Origin: Peptoniphilus indolicus ATCC 29427 | GTDB taxonomy: Bacteria > Bacillota > Clostridia > Tissierellales > Peptoniphilaceae | Assembly (NCBI RefSeq): GCF_000227315.1 | Contig: NZ_JH165061.1 | Location: 427,408 to 464,268, forward strand | Direction: 5' to 3' | DNA length: 36,861 bases | Shown here: positions 16,534 through 24,629 of the stretch, in pieces | Layout of the letters: every line of letters starts with the position of its first letter | Position numbering within the stretch: position 1 is the stretch's first letter | Translations under genes and position numbers: made by a program | The notes under the pieces: model-generated | Told to the model about the DNA's origin: nothing | The model's input: only the letters and a program-made list of their open reading frames with translations | Databases searched by the model: none

Positions 16534-16982
16534 AATTAAAACTTAAGGAAGCAATAATCGTCCTTTTAATTACAGGAGCTTTAACTGTTGTAGGTAATTT
16601 AGTGGGACTTGGAACCAGTCCAATGAAATCTATACCGGGAGTTTTGATATTAGTTTTATTCTCAATTATTGGAATTGGACTTGCAGAAATTATTCCGGTT
16701 AAAATTCCGGCAGTTGCATATATAGTTACAATAGCTACAATTTTTACAATACCCGGAGTTCCTTTTTCAGAAATTGTATCAGAACACACTGCAAATGTTG
16801 ACTTCTTATCTCTCTGTACACCAATACTTGCATACGCAGGTATCTACACAGGAAAAGATATAGACCAACTTAAAAAGACAGGACCGAAGATAATAGTTCT
16901 TGCAATAGTTGTAATGCTTGGAACATACTTGGGTTCAGCAATTATAGCACAAGGTATTTTAAAATTATTGGGACAAATTTAA
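16530..16982 (+). CDS. Small membrane protein, partner of the DUF3100 protein
   Basis: This 150-residue protein has about four to five membrane segments, rich in Ile, Val, Leu and Gly, with a short polar region around EIVSEHTANVD. I do not recognise a family. The ATG overlaps the DUF3100 stop by 4 nt (GGGGG just upstream), so equal production of both is likely. Together they look like the two halves of a small secondary transporter. It is the last gene of the operon, and a bidirectional terminator follows. Confidence 0.7.
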   Translation: MKLKLKEAIIVLLITGALTVVGNLVGLGTSPMKSIPGVLILVLFSIIGIGLAEIIPVKIPAVAYIVTIATIFTIPGVPFSEIVSEHTANVDFLSLCTPILAYAGIYTGKDIDQLKKTGPKIIVLAIVVMLGTYLGSAIIAQGILKLLGQI

Positions 16983-16990
16983 GTATAAAG

Positions 16991-17053
16991 ACACCCCTAT
17001 AACTGTTTCGTTACCTTTTGGTAAGGGAGTCAGTTTAGGGGTGTTAAATTTTT
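16991..17053. terminator. Bidirectional terminator between convergent operons
   Basis: ACACCCCTATAACTG (from 16991) pairs with CAGTTTAGGGGTGT (to 17044), with an inner hairpin GTTACC/GGTAAG. T-rich sequence follows on the + strand (to 17053), and the complement of AAAG/TATA sequence lies on the other side. It separates the + strand membrane-protein operon from the - strand redox operon. Confidence 0.8.
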
Positions 17054-17460
17054 TCTAAAATTTCTATTGATGTAAAGATTGCATTAGGACACACTTTTTC
17101 AAGCAGACCTTGATTTATAATTTTTTCAAGACCGTCTTTTGCGGAGATATCTTCTCCAAGTAAATCTCTACAAAGTATTGAATTATATTTTTCTTTAAAG
17201 AGCTTATTGAATTCATTTATCTTCGATTCCATTATTTGACGGTGGTCAGGTTTATCTGAGCCGTATTTTAATCCCAATACCATATATGCACCACACACAG
17301 CGCCGCAAGTTGTGCCTTGGAATTGTCCACTTTCAAAAGCTTCGGCAATTCTTTTTGCAGCGAGATGGTCTAGGTTAAATTCTTCGGCAAAGTAGCACAA
17401 GACACTTTGACTACAATTGTATCCGTTGGTTAAAAATTTCATAACTAATTCTCTATTCAT
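17044..17460 (-). CDS. C_GCAxxG_C_C family probable redox protein
   Basis: This 138-residue cysteine-rich protein has the family pattern C16...C22, then TTCGAVCGAYM (C52, C56), and later cysteines in SILCRDLLG and KVCPNA. Members are thought to be redox or metal-cofactor proteins and are often encoded beside Fe-S oxidoreductases. AGGAGA precedes the ATG. It is the last gene of the seven-gene - strand operon, 2 nt after the CCG-domain Fe-S protein, and probably works with it in electron transfer. The exact reaction is unknown. Confidence 0.85.
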   Translation of the reverse strand: MNRELVMKFLTNGYNCSQSVLCYFAEEFNLDHLAAKRIAEAFESGQFQGTTCGAVCGAYMVLGLKYGSDKPDHRQIMESKINEFNKLFKEKYNSILCRDLLGEDISAKDGLEKIINQGLLEKVCPNAIFTSIEILEKI

Positions 17461-17462
17461 AT

Positions 17463-18393
17463 TTATCTCCTGGAGTCTTTAAATTTAAAATACAGACTGT
17501 TTTTTAATGTATTTGATGACGGTTCTTCACATGCACCTAAAATTTCAGACAAAATATTTTTTATATTTGAAATTCCATATTTGTCAAAAGCGTGAGAGCA
17601 AGAAGAGCAGTAAGTGTATATACAACTTTTCTCTTTAGCTAAAATTTGTGACTTTATTTCATTTCCAATATCTTTATTTTTGGACAAAACTCCACCGCCC
17701 AAACCACAACAGTTTATATCAGAGAAAGAGTCTTGGTATGAATGTAAGAAAGGCTTTATATATTTAAAAATTTCTAAGTTGTACTTATCTGAACATGGAA
17801 AGAATATGTCAGCAGATTCCATAATAGTTGAGCCGATATTTTCTTGTTTTAAAAATTCATACACACTTATAACTTCAATTGATAGGTTATCTTTTAAAGT
17901 ATGGTAGCAATTTGGACATAGACATATTAATTTTTCAGTACTTTTTAATTTTAATAAATCATCAAGCCTTGAAGTTGGTGCAACTCCGTTTTCATAGAGC
18001 GGTTTTCTGCAACATTCAACTGAAAAATCTATGTCTTTATCCCTGCAGATGGATATTAATTTTTCACAAGTCTCAGGATAGTATTTAGGATAGTTACAAC
18101 CTAAAAATAAGAGAGTTTTACTTTTTTATCTGAGTTGTTGTTGAATATATAAGGGTCTTTTGAGAGAGTTATTAAAAATTTATTTTTTGATTTAGATTTA
18201 AATTTCTTTGTGATTTCAGCTCCCGACAAATCTTTAGGACAATAGTGCCTACACGAATCACACATAAAGCATTCATTTTTTAGGTCTTCTCTTGAAGTAT
18301 AATCTTTTAAATTTAAGTTGTACTTCTTTAAAAAACTACAATGTTTTGTACACAGATTACAGTTTATGCACTCTCTTTTAGTTTTTCAATCAT
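17463..18393 (-). pseudogene. CCG-domain (Fe-S) oxidoreductase (HdrB/GlpC-like), two frameshifts
   Basis: The gene would encode about 310 residues: two 4Fe-4S motifs (CINCNLCTKHC and CFMCDSCRHYCP), then two cysteine-rich CCG domains (CC...CPNC near the middle, and CCGLGGG with YTYCSSC at the end), the layout of GlpC/HdrD-type electron-transfer subunits. ATG 18393 lies 1 nt after the glycosyltransferase stop with AGGAGA upstream. Two single-base losses break the frame: in the A4 run of the coding strand (18379-18376) and the A6 run (18127-18122). Adding one A at each restores KLKRECINC and DKKSKTLLFLGCN. Only the last 133 codons (from 17864) remain as a clean frame. Because the rest is undamaged, an assembly error is more likely than decay. 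Confidence 0.82.
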
Positions 18394-18394
18394 T

Positions 18395-19045
18395 TTAATA
18401 TCTCCTGTAAATTTCGTCTATATCATGTGATTTTCGATATTTATATTGTAGTAATTGCATTTTTAGTACAGTCTTCCAAATTCCATTCTCTTCAAATCTT
18501 CTTGCAGAGGTGGTTATCGGAAGAGGAGAAAGATAGAATTTCTTTCCTAATTTTTTCAAATCCATTGACAGTTGGTAGTCTTCCATAAGAGGTATTGGAG
18601 CATATCTTCCAATTTTTTCAAACAAATCTCGTTTTATAAATATTCCCTGGTCCCCAAAAGCTATATTCCTAAATTTAACTCTTAGAGAGCTATTGAATGC
18701 GACCATTGACATTTGCCATTTTGGAGAGTCAAAGGCAAGGGTAAAGCACCCTACATCTGAGTTTGAATTTTCTATCTCCAAGATTGAATCCTCATGAATT
18801 TTAGAATCGGCGTGTAGAAACCAAAGGTAGTCGCCTTTAGAATATTTGACAGCCGAATTCATCTGATTGCTTCTATATTTAGACTCTTGTATTTTTGGAA
18901 AGTAGATTTTTTCATAAGTGTTATCAGTGCTGAATCCATCCGAAAAAATAACTTCAAAGTCACCTTTAAGTGTTTCTAGTTGTTTTTGAAACTCTTCAAT
19001 TTTTAAAGACTCATTATATGTTGGAATTATTATCGAAATCATCAT
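18395..19045 (-). CDS. Family 2 glycosyltransferase, TIGR04283 type
   Basis: This 216-residue GT-A enzyme opens with ISIIIPTYNE, has DGFSTDNT and a DxD-like FLHADSK, followed by FGDQGIFI and PLMEDYQLS. This compact form matches the TIGR04283 group (called rSAM/selenodomain-associated transferase 2 or arsenosugar glycosyltransferase). The start could be either of two adjacent ATGs. The second (19042) has better spacing from GAGG. The start overlaps the TVP38 gene by about 30 nt. A TIGR04282-type partner lies in the same operon (20355-21818). Donor and acceptor are unknown. Confidence 0.82.
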   Translation of the reverse strand: MMISIIIPTYNESLKIEEFQKQLETLKGDFEVIFSDGFSTDNTYEKIYFPKIQESKYRSNQMNSAVKYSKGDYLWFLHADSKIHEDSILEIENSNSDVGCFTLAFDSPKWQMSMVAFNSSLRVKFRNIAFGDQGIFIKRDLFEKIGRYAPIPLMEDYQLSMDLKKLGKKFYLSPLPITTSARRFEENGIWKTVLKMQLLQYKYRKSHDIDEIYRRY

Positions 19046-19688
19046 TACCTCTGTTTATATAAATTTTTGCAAAGACAGTAGAAACCAACACAAGCGCTAT
19101 TAACAAGAAAATTGAAACAATAAATTCACTGCTATTCGTGTTTAGTGATTTATCTCCGGTGTTTAAAAACACTAGCATACCTGGAATTATTCCCAAGATA
19201 GTTGTGATGATGTAGTTTAGATAGCTTATCTTTGTGAAACCCGCCACATAGTTTATCAAGTTGTAAGAAACTAAGGGGACTAATCTGAGAATGAAAAATA
19301 GATAAAAAAGAGATTTTTGCTCAGAGTGTAAGAGACGGTTTTTTAAATTGGGTTGTATTTTTGAAATTAGTTTTTCAAAGAAATCTTGTCCTAAAAATCT
19401 ACCGAGGTAAAACATAATTGTACTGTTTAAGGTACACCCAATCATTGTGTAGATAAATCCGTTCCAAATTCCAAATAAGATTCCTGCAACTAATACAAAA
19501 ATTGGAACTGGAAAAAAGAAGATAGGGAGTATTGTGTAGAGTAATATGTAAACAATTGGAGCTGAGTTTCCAAATTCATTCACCCAATTTCTCAGTGACT
19601 CAAACGAAGCTATCTTTATAATGAAAATTGAGCCTATTAGAATTAATAGGCTGATTATTATTTTAGTTAGATTTTTTAAGTTTTTCAT
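19014..19688 (-). CDS. TVP38/TMEM64 family membrane protein (second copy)
   Basis: This 224-residue membrane protein belongs to the DedA-like SNARE-associated superfamily. The core has FYLGRFLGQDFFEKLI, then RLVPLVSYNLINYVAG, the family's re-entrant motif, flanked by about five hydrophobic segments. It overlaps its paralogue upstream by 26 nt and the glycosyltransferase downstream by 32 nt. DedA-superfamily proteins are linked to lipid-carrier or phospholipid flipping. A role in moving a lipid-linked product of the two transferases across the membrane is plausible but is inference. Confidence 0.85.
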   Translation of the reverse strand: MKNLKNLTKIIISLLILIGSIFIIKIASFESLRNWVNEFGNSAPIVYILLYTILPIFFFPVPIFVLVAGILFGIWNGFIYTMIGCTLNSTIMFYLGRFLGQDFFEKLISKIQPNLKNRLLHSEQKSLFYLFFILRLVPLVSYNLINYVAGFTKISYLNYIITTILGIIPGMLVFLNTGDKSLNTNSSEFIVSIFLLIALVLVSTVFAKIYINRGNDDFDNNSNI

Positions 19689-20352
19689 TGTACATACTCT
19701 TCGCTACAAAAATTGCTATACTTATTGCAAATAATATTAAAAGTCCCGTCATCATTGTCTTAGCGCCACCGGTTAAAGTTCCACCAACATATGAGTAAAC
19801 TATAGTTGCCGGCAATTGACCTATGCCGGTTGCAATGAAGAAAGGCCAAAATTTCATAGATGTAAGTCCGGCTGCATAACTTACAATGTCAAAAGATACA
19901 AACGGAAGTAGTCTTGCAATTAAAATTACATACTTGTCATATCTTGCAAAGAAGTCATCAACTGATTTTAAAGCTGTTTTGGAAATTAGTTTTTCAACAA
20001 AATCGCGTCCTAAGATCTTTGCTATGTAGAAGCACATTGCAGCGCCTACCATCGCGGAACTCCAAGATAGAATTGCACCTTTGATCCAACCGAATATGGC
20101 TGCGTTTGAAAGTGTAATTAAAAAAGCGGGGATGGGACTTATGATAGATTGTAAAATCATAAGTAAGAAAGATACTGCAGCTGCGTATTTTCCATAGCCT
20201 CTTATATATTCTATTACTCCATCAACTCCCATTGTTGAAAGTATTTTGATTGCATCGTTAACTGATTGATTTACACTTGGTACAAGCAGGTATACTACTA
20301 AAAACAGTAGTAGTGTTAAAATTAAAAATATTTTAGGTGTATGTTTTTTCAT
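19663..20352 (-). CDS. TVP38/TMEM64 family membrane protein (first copy)
   Basis: This 229-residue paralogue of the following gene has the same core: FYIAKILGRDFVEKLI, then RLLPFVSFDIVSYAAG and GQLPATIVYSYVGG. There are about five membrane segments, beginning with a signal-anchor-like helix. It starts 2 nt after the fused transferase gene. Having two TVP38 copies side by side suggests a heterodimer or two related substrates. Confidence 0.85.
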   Translation of the reverse strand: MKKHTPKIFLILTLLLFLVVYLLVPSVNQSVNDAIKILSTMGVDGVIEYIRGYGKYAAAVSFLLMILQSIISPIPAFLITLSNAAIFGWIKGAILSWSSAMVGAAMCFYIAKILGRDFVEKLISKTALKSVDDFFARYDKYVILIARLLPFVSFDIVSYAAGLTSMKFWPFFIATGIGQLPATIVYSYVGGTLTGGAKTMMTGLLILFAISIAIFVAKSMYNEKLKKSN

Positions 20353-20354
20353 AT

Positions 20355-21818
20355 TTAAACCTCATAAAATCTTTTATGTAACATTTTCAAATAATCTTCG
20401 CTTAAAAATTTATTAATTTTTTCATAGGTATCTTGATTAGAAAGTATTCTTTCTGAAGCTTCGTATTCAACTTTTGCCATACTGCACCAAGTTATGCCGC
20501 GCAAGACATTAAAGGCAAAATATTTTTTTAGTTTTTGTCTATTTATTTTACGATACTTTTCATATTTATATATAAATTTTTCTATTTCAGAATCAGAAAG
20601 AATTTTATCTGTCTTCCAATTTGTAGTAGTGGGAACTAAGAAGTGAGCCAAATCCTGTTCAGCTTCACCGATTAGAGGTTTCTCCCAATCTATTATGTAA
20701 GAATTATTACCATTGATTATGAAATTTCTGTTGTTTAGTTCGGTGTTTATAATGCAAGGGTTTGAAATGTTATCTTTAATGCCAAGTTCTTTTACATAGT
20801 CAAAAAAATGCTCTATATATTTTCCAATTGAATTATTATAAATTTTAGAATTTTTATAAACTGAATACATTTCAAAACATTCTTCAAACATAGCCTTAAA
20901 AGGTTGTTCAACGCGAATTAAGTCTGTATCTTTAAATTCGAGGTTGTGTACTCTTGAAAGTAGATATGCAGCAATGGACATATCTGTGTCATAGTTGAGT
21001 GGACGACCTACTAAATAGTCCATAACTAAAAACCCCTTGCGAATGTAAGTTGAATTCTTTTTTAAGTAATGTGGCTTTGGAGTTACACCTGATGACTCAA
21101 GTGTTTTGAGGGCATTGTATTCGTATGTAATTTGCTCATCTCCAAGGTGCAGTTGACTTCCCAAGTTAATTCGACATACAAAATTTTTGTTAAATCTATA
21201 GTTTAAGTTATATTCTCCGCTTCCAAGAATCTCAACATCTTTTGTTTGTAGTTCTTCTTTTATTAAATCTATAATTTCATCAATATCTCTCACTGTATCA
21301 AGCCTTTCAATTGAAATATCAAGCGCAGTTGCTTTTTGTAAAGTTTTTTCAAAGACATCTGATTGGCTGTAGACTATGTTAGAAAATAAATCTAAAGGTT
21401 TTCTAAGTCCTATTAAACCATAGCCACCATCTTCTGCAGGTGCTATAACACAATCTGAATTATTTAGTCCTGAGAAGGCACTTTCAATTAATTTTAAAGT
21501 TATTCCTCTCAGGTCAGAACCCAAGAGGATAACTTGGTCATTTGAATTTAATTCAGCTTTTAAAGCGTTAAACATTCTATCCCCCAAATTTTCTCCTCTT
21601 TGAGGGATTTTTTCATAATCTATAAAGTTTAGGTTTTCGATATCTCCTGAAAAGTATACGACAAATTCATAACCTGATTTTTCAAGCACTTTTAAGTTAT
21701 CCTTTATTAAAAATACAGATAGTTCATATCTATCTTTTGCAGATAGAAAATTTTTCAGTCTTGATTTGCCATAATTGAGAGCAGGAGCTTTTGTAAAAAA
21801 AATAATTTTTCTCTTCAT
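20355..21818 (-). CDS. Fusion: TIGR04282-type (DUF2064) transferase and kinase-like domain
   Basis: Residues 1 to about 190 form a nucleotidyl/glycosyl-transferase-like DUF2064 domain: FTKAPALNYGKSRL, LLGSDLRG and IAPAEDGGYGLIGL. Residues from about 195 form an aminoglycoside/choline phosphotransferase-like domain: GSGEYNLNYRF, then VCRINLGSQ, and YIIDWEKPLIGEAEQDLAHF at the end. The catalytic loop reads N358-T-E360-L-N-N-R-N365 where HxDxxxxN is expected, so the catalytic Asp is Glu and the His is Asn. The metal-binding Asp (D377 in IDWE) is kept. At 487 residues the gene carries both units without a break. It lies between the rhodanese lipoprotein and the TVP38 genes. The acceptor is unknown, and the altered loop leaves kinase activity uncertain. 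Confidence 0.8.
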   Translation of the reverse strand: MKRKIIFFTKAPALNYGKSRLKNFLSAKDRYELSVFLIKDNLKVLEKSGYEFVVYFSGDIENLNFIDYEKIPQRGENLGDRMFNALKAELNSNDQVILLGSDLRGITLKLIESAFSGLNNSDCVIAPAEDGGYGLIGLRKPLDLFSNIVYSQSDVFEKTLQKATALDISIERLDTVRDIDEIIDLIKEELQTKDVEILGSGEYNLNYRFNKNFVCRINLGSQLHLGDEQITYEYNALKTLESSGVTPKPHYLKKNSTYIRKGFLVMDYLVGRPLNYDTDMSIAAYLLSRVHNLEFKDTDLIRVEQPFKAMFEECFEMYSVYKNSKIYNNSIGKYIEHFFDYVKELGIKDNISNPCIINTELNNRNFIINGNNSYIIDWEKPLIGEAEQDLAHFLVPTTTNWKTDKILSDSEIEKFIYKYEKYRKINRQKLKKYFAFNVLRGITWCSMAKVEYEASERILSNQDTYEKINKFLSEDYLKMLHKRFYEV

Positions 21819-21864
21819 AGTATAAAGTGTAGAGGTTATTTAAATTTTATACAAGAATTTAAAA

Positions 21865-22596
21865 TTATTTTTCAAGAGTAAATTCAAATTCTTTAGTTCC
21901 GTCAAGAGAGTTCTTAACGTCTTTGTATCCGTTCTTAACTAAAGTTTCAGCAGCAACTGTTGATTTATTTCCCGAATAACAATAAGTTACAACTCCCTTA
22001 TCCATTGGGATGTCTGCTAAAGCTGCTTCGATGCCATCAACAGGAATGTTTATAGCACCTTTTAAATGACCAGCTTCATAGTCTTTAGCATCTCTAACAT
22101 CAATGATAGTATTGCTACCATCATTTGCATCAGCGATAGCTTGAAGTTCAGAACCAAATATATTTTCTATTTGAGACATAGTAGTATATTCGAAATCTTT
22201 AACTCCTTGAGCATTGAATACATTTGTGTATCCGTTTGCAACTAGAATTTCAGCAGCCTTTAAGCTCTTTTTACCTGTGTTACAAACTGTAACAACATTT
22301 TTATCTTTGAAGTCTGCAATTCTATCAAGATTTTCTTCGAATGTTTCGATATCCATGTTGATAGCAAATTTAACGTGACCGGCATCATATTCTTCTTTAC
22401 TTCTCACATCGATAACAAGATAATTTTCTTTTTCTTTCTTATCTTCCATAATCTTGTCAAGTTCAGCGCCTTCCATAGTTTGAACTGTGGCAGTTTTTTC
22501 AGCAGCGTCTTCAGTTTTAGGTTGGTTTTTAGCACAACCAACAACGAATAGTGTAAGAGTTGCAATTATAGCAACTAATGATAAATACTTTTTCAA
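21865..22596 (-). CDS. Lipoprotein with two rhodanese domains
   Basis: This is a surface-anchored sulfurtransferase-like protein. TTG 22596 is chosen as the start because GGAGG (22608-22604) is 7 nt upstream. The ATG at 22602 would be only 1 nt from it. The signal peptide ends in the lipobox VVGC (Cys21). Two rhodanese domains follow, each with a candidate catalytic Cys: VTVCNTGKKS (Cys105) and VTYCYSGNKS (Cys206). The DVRSKEEYDAGH and DVRDAKDYEAGH blocks are typical. It is first in the - strand operon and would act outside the membrane, perhaps carrying persulfide or selenium-type groups. Its partners are the transferases and TVP38 proteins that follow. Confidence 0.88.
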   Translation of the reverse strand: MKKYLSLVAIIATLTLFVVGCAKNQPKTEDAAEKTATVQTMEGAELDKIMEDKKEKENYLVIDVRSKEEYDAGHVKFAINMDIETFEENLDRIADFKDKNVVTVCNTGKKSLKAAEILVANGYTNVFNAQGVKDFEYTTMSQIENIFGSELQAIADANDGSNTIIDVRDAKDYEAGHLKGAINIPVDGIEAALADIPMDKGVVTYCYSGNKSTVAAETLVKNGYKDVKNSLDGTKEFEFTLEK

Positions 22597-22656
22597 TGTC
22601 ATTCCTCCAAAATTAGGACAACATTTAAAAGTGCTTGATAATTAGAACTAACAAAT

Positions 22657-22665
22657 ATTATAGCA
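22657..22665 (-). promoter_or_regulatory. Extended -10 promoter of the rhodanese operon
   Basis: On the - strand the sequence reads TGCTATAAT, an extended -10 element, about 60 nt upstream of the rhodanese start. No clear -35 is seen. It is the only strong promoter-like site before the seven-gene operon. Confidence 0.55.
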
Positions 22666-22795
22666 CAATAAATTAAAAATTCCTCAAAACCACTCGGTTT
22701 ATATAAATTTTTATCAATATATTTTGAAAATAATAATAAAATTAAAAAATGAGACATAATGTTATCATAAATATTAAAAAATAAGTAATAAAAAT

Positions 22796-22832
22796 AGGTA
22801 ATATGAGAGATTAGATTTCTTTCATATTACCT
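22796..22832 (-). terminator. Terminator of the ATP-grasp gene
   Basis: AGGTAATATGA and TCATATTACCT form a perfect 11-bp stem with a 15-nt loop. Read on the - strand it is followed by ATTTTTATT. It lies 5 nt beyond the restored stop of the ATP-grasp gene (22838), which supports that stop as the true gene end. Confidence 0.8.
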
Positions 22833-22907
22833 ACTTTCTATTTAAACATTCTTTTTAATTTACTGCTTATTGCCCACTTAAAGAAAGTCCAGCCCGGTCC
22901 GATATCG

Positions 22908-24017
22908 TCACTTGCCCAAGTTGAGCTGACTTTTTTTGAATCTGTAATCTGAAATAATTTTGCCCCAAGTCATTTGACCTGTGCTCAAATATCTCTTGAT
23001 TGCAGGAATATCTTCGTATTTATATTTCCAGTGAGTTTCTGTATTTTTTCTGATTTGTGCACCGGATACTTTTTCTCCTAAAGAGTCCAAGAAGTACATC
23101 ATAGGTGAGTTGAAACCAAGTTGACAAAGCATTTCTGTGAAGTTTATAAATCTCACGTTTACTTCGACTAAGTATATTTTATTATTTCTTTCATCTCTTT
23201 TTAATTCAACTTCTGCGAAACCTTTGTAGTTTACACTTTTGAAAAGAGGCGAGCATAAATCGTATAACTCTGGAATGTACTCTTGCTTAGCGTAAGTACT
23301 TGCTCCGAAATTTATTGGCCACTGTCTGATTTTTGATGTAGTTAAAAATGCCTTTACTTCGTTATCTTGCATATACATATCAAATGAATAACAATTGCTT
23401 TCAGGGCCTTTAACTATACGTTGTACAAATACATCTTGATTATCCTTTTTACAAATTTCCATTTTTTCTCGAAGTTCTGCCTCTGAATTTATAAAGAACA
23501 TTTTTTCTCTGTATAAATTTACAAAAGGCATTGAATCACGAGGTTTTAAAACACAAGGATATCCAAGCTCTTCAGTTGCTCTTGCGTATAGATTAGGGTC
23601 GTCCATTGGAATTATCTCCGGAGTTGGAATATTTAATGGCTCAGTATATTTTAAAAGGCTTTCTTTGTCCATTAACTCTGTGAGTAGACCCTTTTGGTCA
23701 TTTGGCCATAGATAATATTCTTTAAGCGCATCAAAGTTGTTTTCCATGAATTCGACATATAAGTCGGCTGTGGGGAATAGAACTGGCTTAGCGCTTTGCT
23801 TTTTTGAGTAATCTATTAAAAATTCAACAAGATTTTTTTCATCATTTTTGTAGTGAGGAGCAATAAGTCTTTCGTTTACATATTTAGAAACACCATAGTG
23901 TGATGGTTCGTAGTCTACGGTAGTAACTTGAACTCCATTTCGACCTAAATTTCTAACAACAGCAAGACCTATGTAATAATTGGTTCCTAAAACTACTGCT
24001 TTGTGTTTATATTTCAT
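22908..24017 (-). CDS. ATP-grasp carboxylate-amine ligase-like protein (C-terminus frameshifted)
   Basis: This is a single-gene ATP-grasp enzyme. The N-terminus is a nucleotide-fold domain (VLGTNYYIGLAVVRNLGR), followed by YPCVLKPRDSM (ATP-binding lysine), FVQRIVKGPESNCYSF and AEVELKRD...YLVEVNVRF (metal-binding Glu/Asn). The ligated substrates are unknown. The class includes carbamoyl-phosphate-like and peptide-bond-forming ligases. The written frame stops at 22908, but reading the A7 run (22937-22931, coding strand) as A6 continues the protein as FKKVSSTWASDD, GPGWTFFKW and KLKRMFK to a TAG at 22838. That gives about 392 residues, ending next to the terminator. GGAGGTG precedes the ATG. Confidence 0.82.
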   Translation of the reverse strand: MKYKHKAVVLGTNYYIGLAVVRNLGRNGVQVTTVDYEPSHYGVSKYVNERLIAPHYKNDEKNLVEFLIDYSKKQSAKPVLFPTADLYVEFMENNFDALKEYYLWPNDQKGLLTELMDKESLLKYTEPLNIPTPEIIPMDDPNLYARATEELGYPCVLKPRDSMPFVNLYREKMFFINSEAELREKMEICKKDNQDVFVQRIVKGPESNCYSFDMYMQDNEVKAFLTTSKIRQWPINFGASTYAKQEYIPELYDLCSPLFKSVNYKGFAEVELKRDERNNKIYLVEVNVRFINFTEMLCQLGFNSPMMYFLDSLGEKVSGAQIRKNTETHWKYKYEDIPAIKRYLSTGQMTWGKIISDYRFKKSQLNLGK

Positions 24018-24043
24018 AAGACACCTCCAGTTAATTAATGATA

Positions 24044-24052
24044 ATTATACCA
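24044..24052 (-). promoter_or_regulatory. Extended -10 promoter of the ATP-grasp gene
   Basis: On the - strand the sequence reads TGGTATAAT, an extended -10 box, 27 nt before the gene start. No good -35 is visible. The divergent tpx gene must use a separate promoter, which I could not place firmly. Confidence 0.5.
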
Positions 24053-24125
24053 TATTTATTTTAAATATTATGAGTGTATGAAGTATAAAATGGATATAAA
24101 TATAAAAAATAAGGAGGAATTGAAA

Positions 24126-24629
24126 TTGAATATAAAATTTAACGGACAACCATTGACATTAGTTGGAAAAGAAATAAAAGTCGGAGATAAGGCACCGGAA
24201 TTTAAATCTGTAAATCCTGACCTTTCTGAATTTAACTCGGAAGATTTAAAGGGAAAGATTGTAGTTTATTCAGTTGCACCATCTATTGATACAGGAGTTT
24301 GTGCAATTCAAGCGAGAACATTTAACGAAAAGGCAACTCAACTTTCAGATGATGTTGTAATTTATACTGTAACAGTTGACCTTCCATTTGCACAAGGTAG
24401 ATTCTGTGCTGCTGAAGGAATTGAAAATGCTAAAATTATTTCTGATTATAAAGATCGTGAGTTTGGAGAAAAATATGGTTTCTTGATTGATGAGTTAAAA
24501 CTTCTATCAAGAGGTGTTGTTGTAGTTGATAGAGAAGGCGTTGTAAAATATGTTGAGTATGTTGAAGAAGTTACTAATGAAGTAAACTTTGACGGAGCAT
24601 TAAAAGCAGTAGAAGAGTTAAACTCATAA
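24126..24629 (+). CDS. tpx: Thiol peroxidase Tpx
   Basis: Tpx is a thioredoxin-dependent peroxiredoxin that reduces hydrogen peroxide and alkyl hydroperoxides. TTG 24126 is the likely start: AAGGAGG (24111-24117) lies 8 nt upstream, and the protein then begins MNIKFNGQPLTLVG with the normal length of 167 residues. The in-frame ATG at 24078 would add 16 unrelated residues. The peroxidatic Cys is C59 in SIDTGVC, and the resolving Cys is C94 in GRFCAAEG. The stop overlaps the rlmH start (TAATG). Confidence 0.93.
   Translation: MNIKFNGQPLTLVGKEIKVGDKAPEFKSVNPDLSEFNSEDLKGKIVVYSVAPSIDTGVCAIQARTFNEKATQLSDDVVIYTVTVDLPFAQGRFCAAEGIENAKIISDYKDREFGEKYGFLIDELKLLSRGVVVVDREGVVKYVEYVEEVTNEVNFDGALKAVEELNS

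Noticed and set aside
17614-18088. Two + strand open frames opposite the Fe-S oxidoreductase
   Set aside because: They are antisense to a recognisable cysteine-rich protein and have no matching features of their own.
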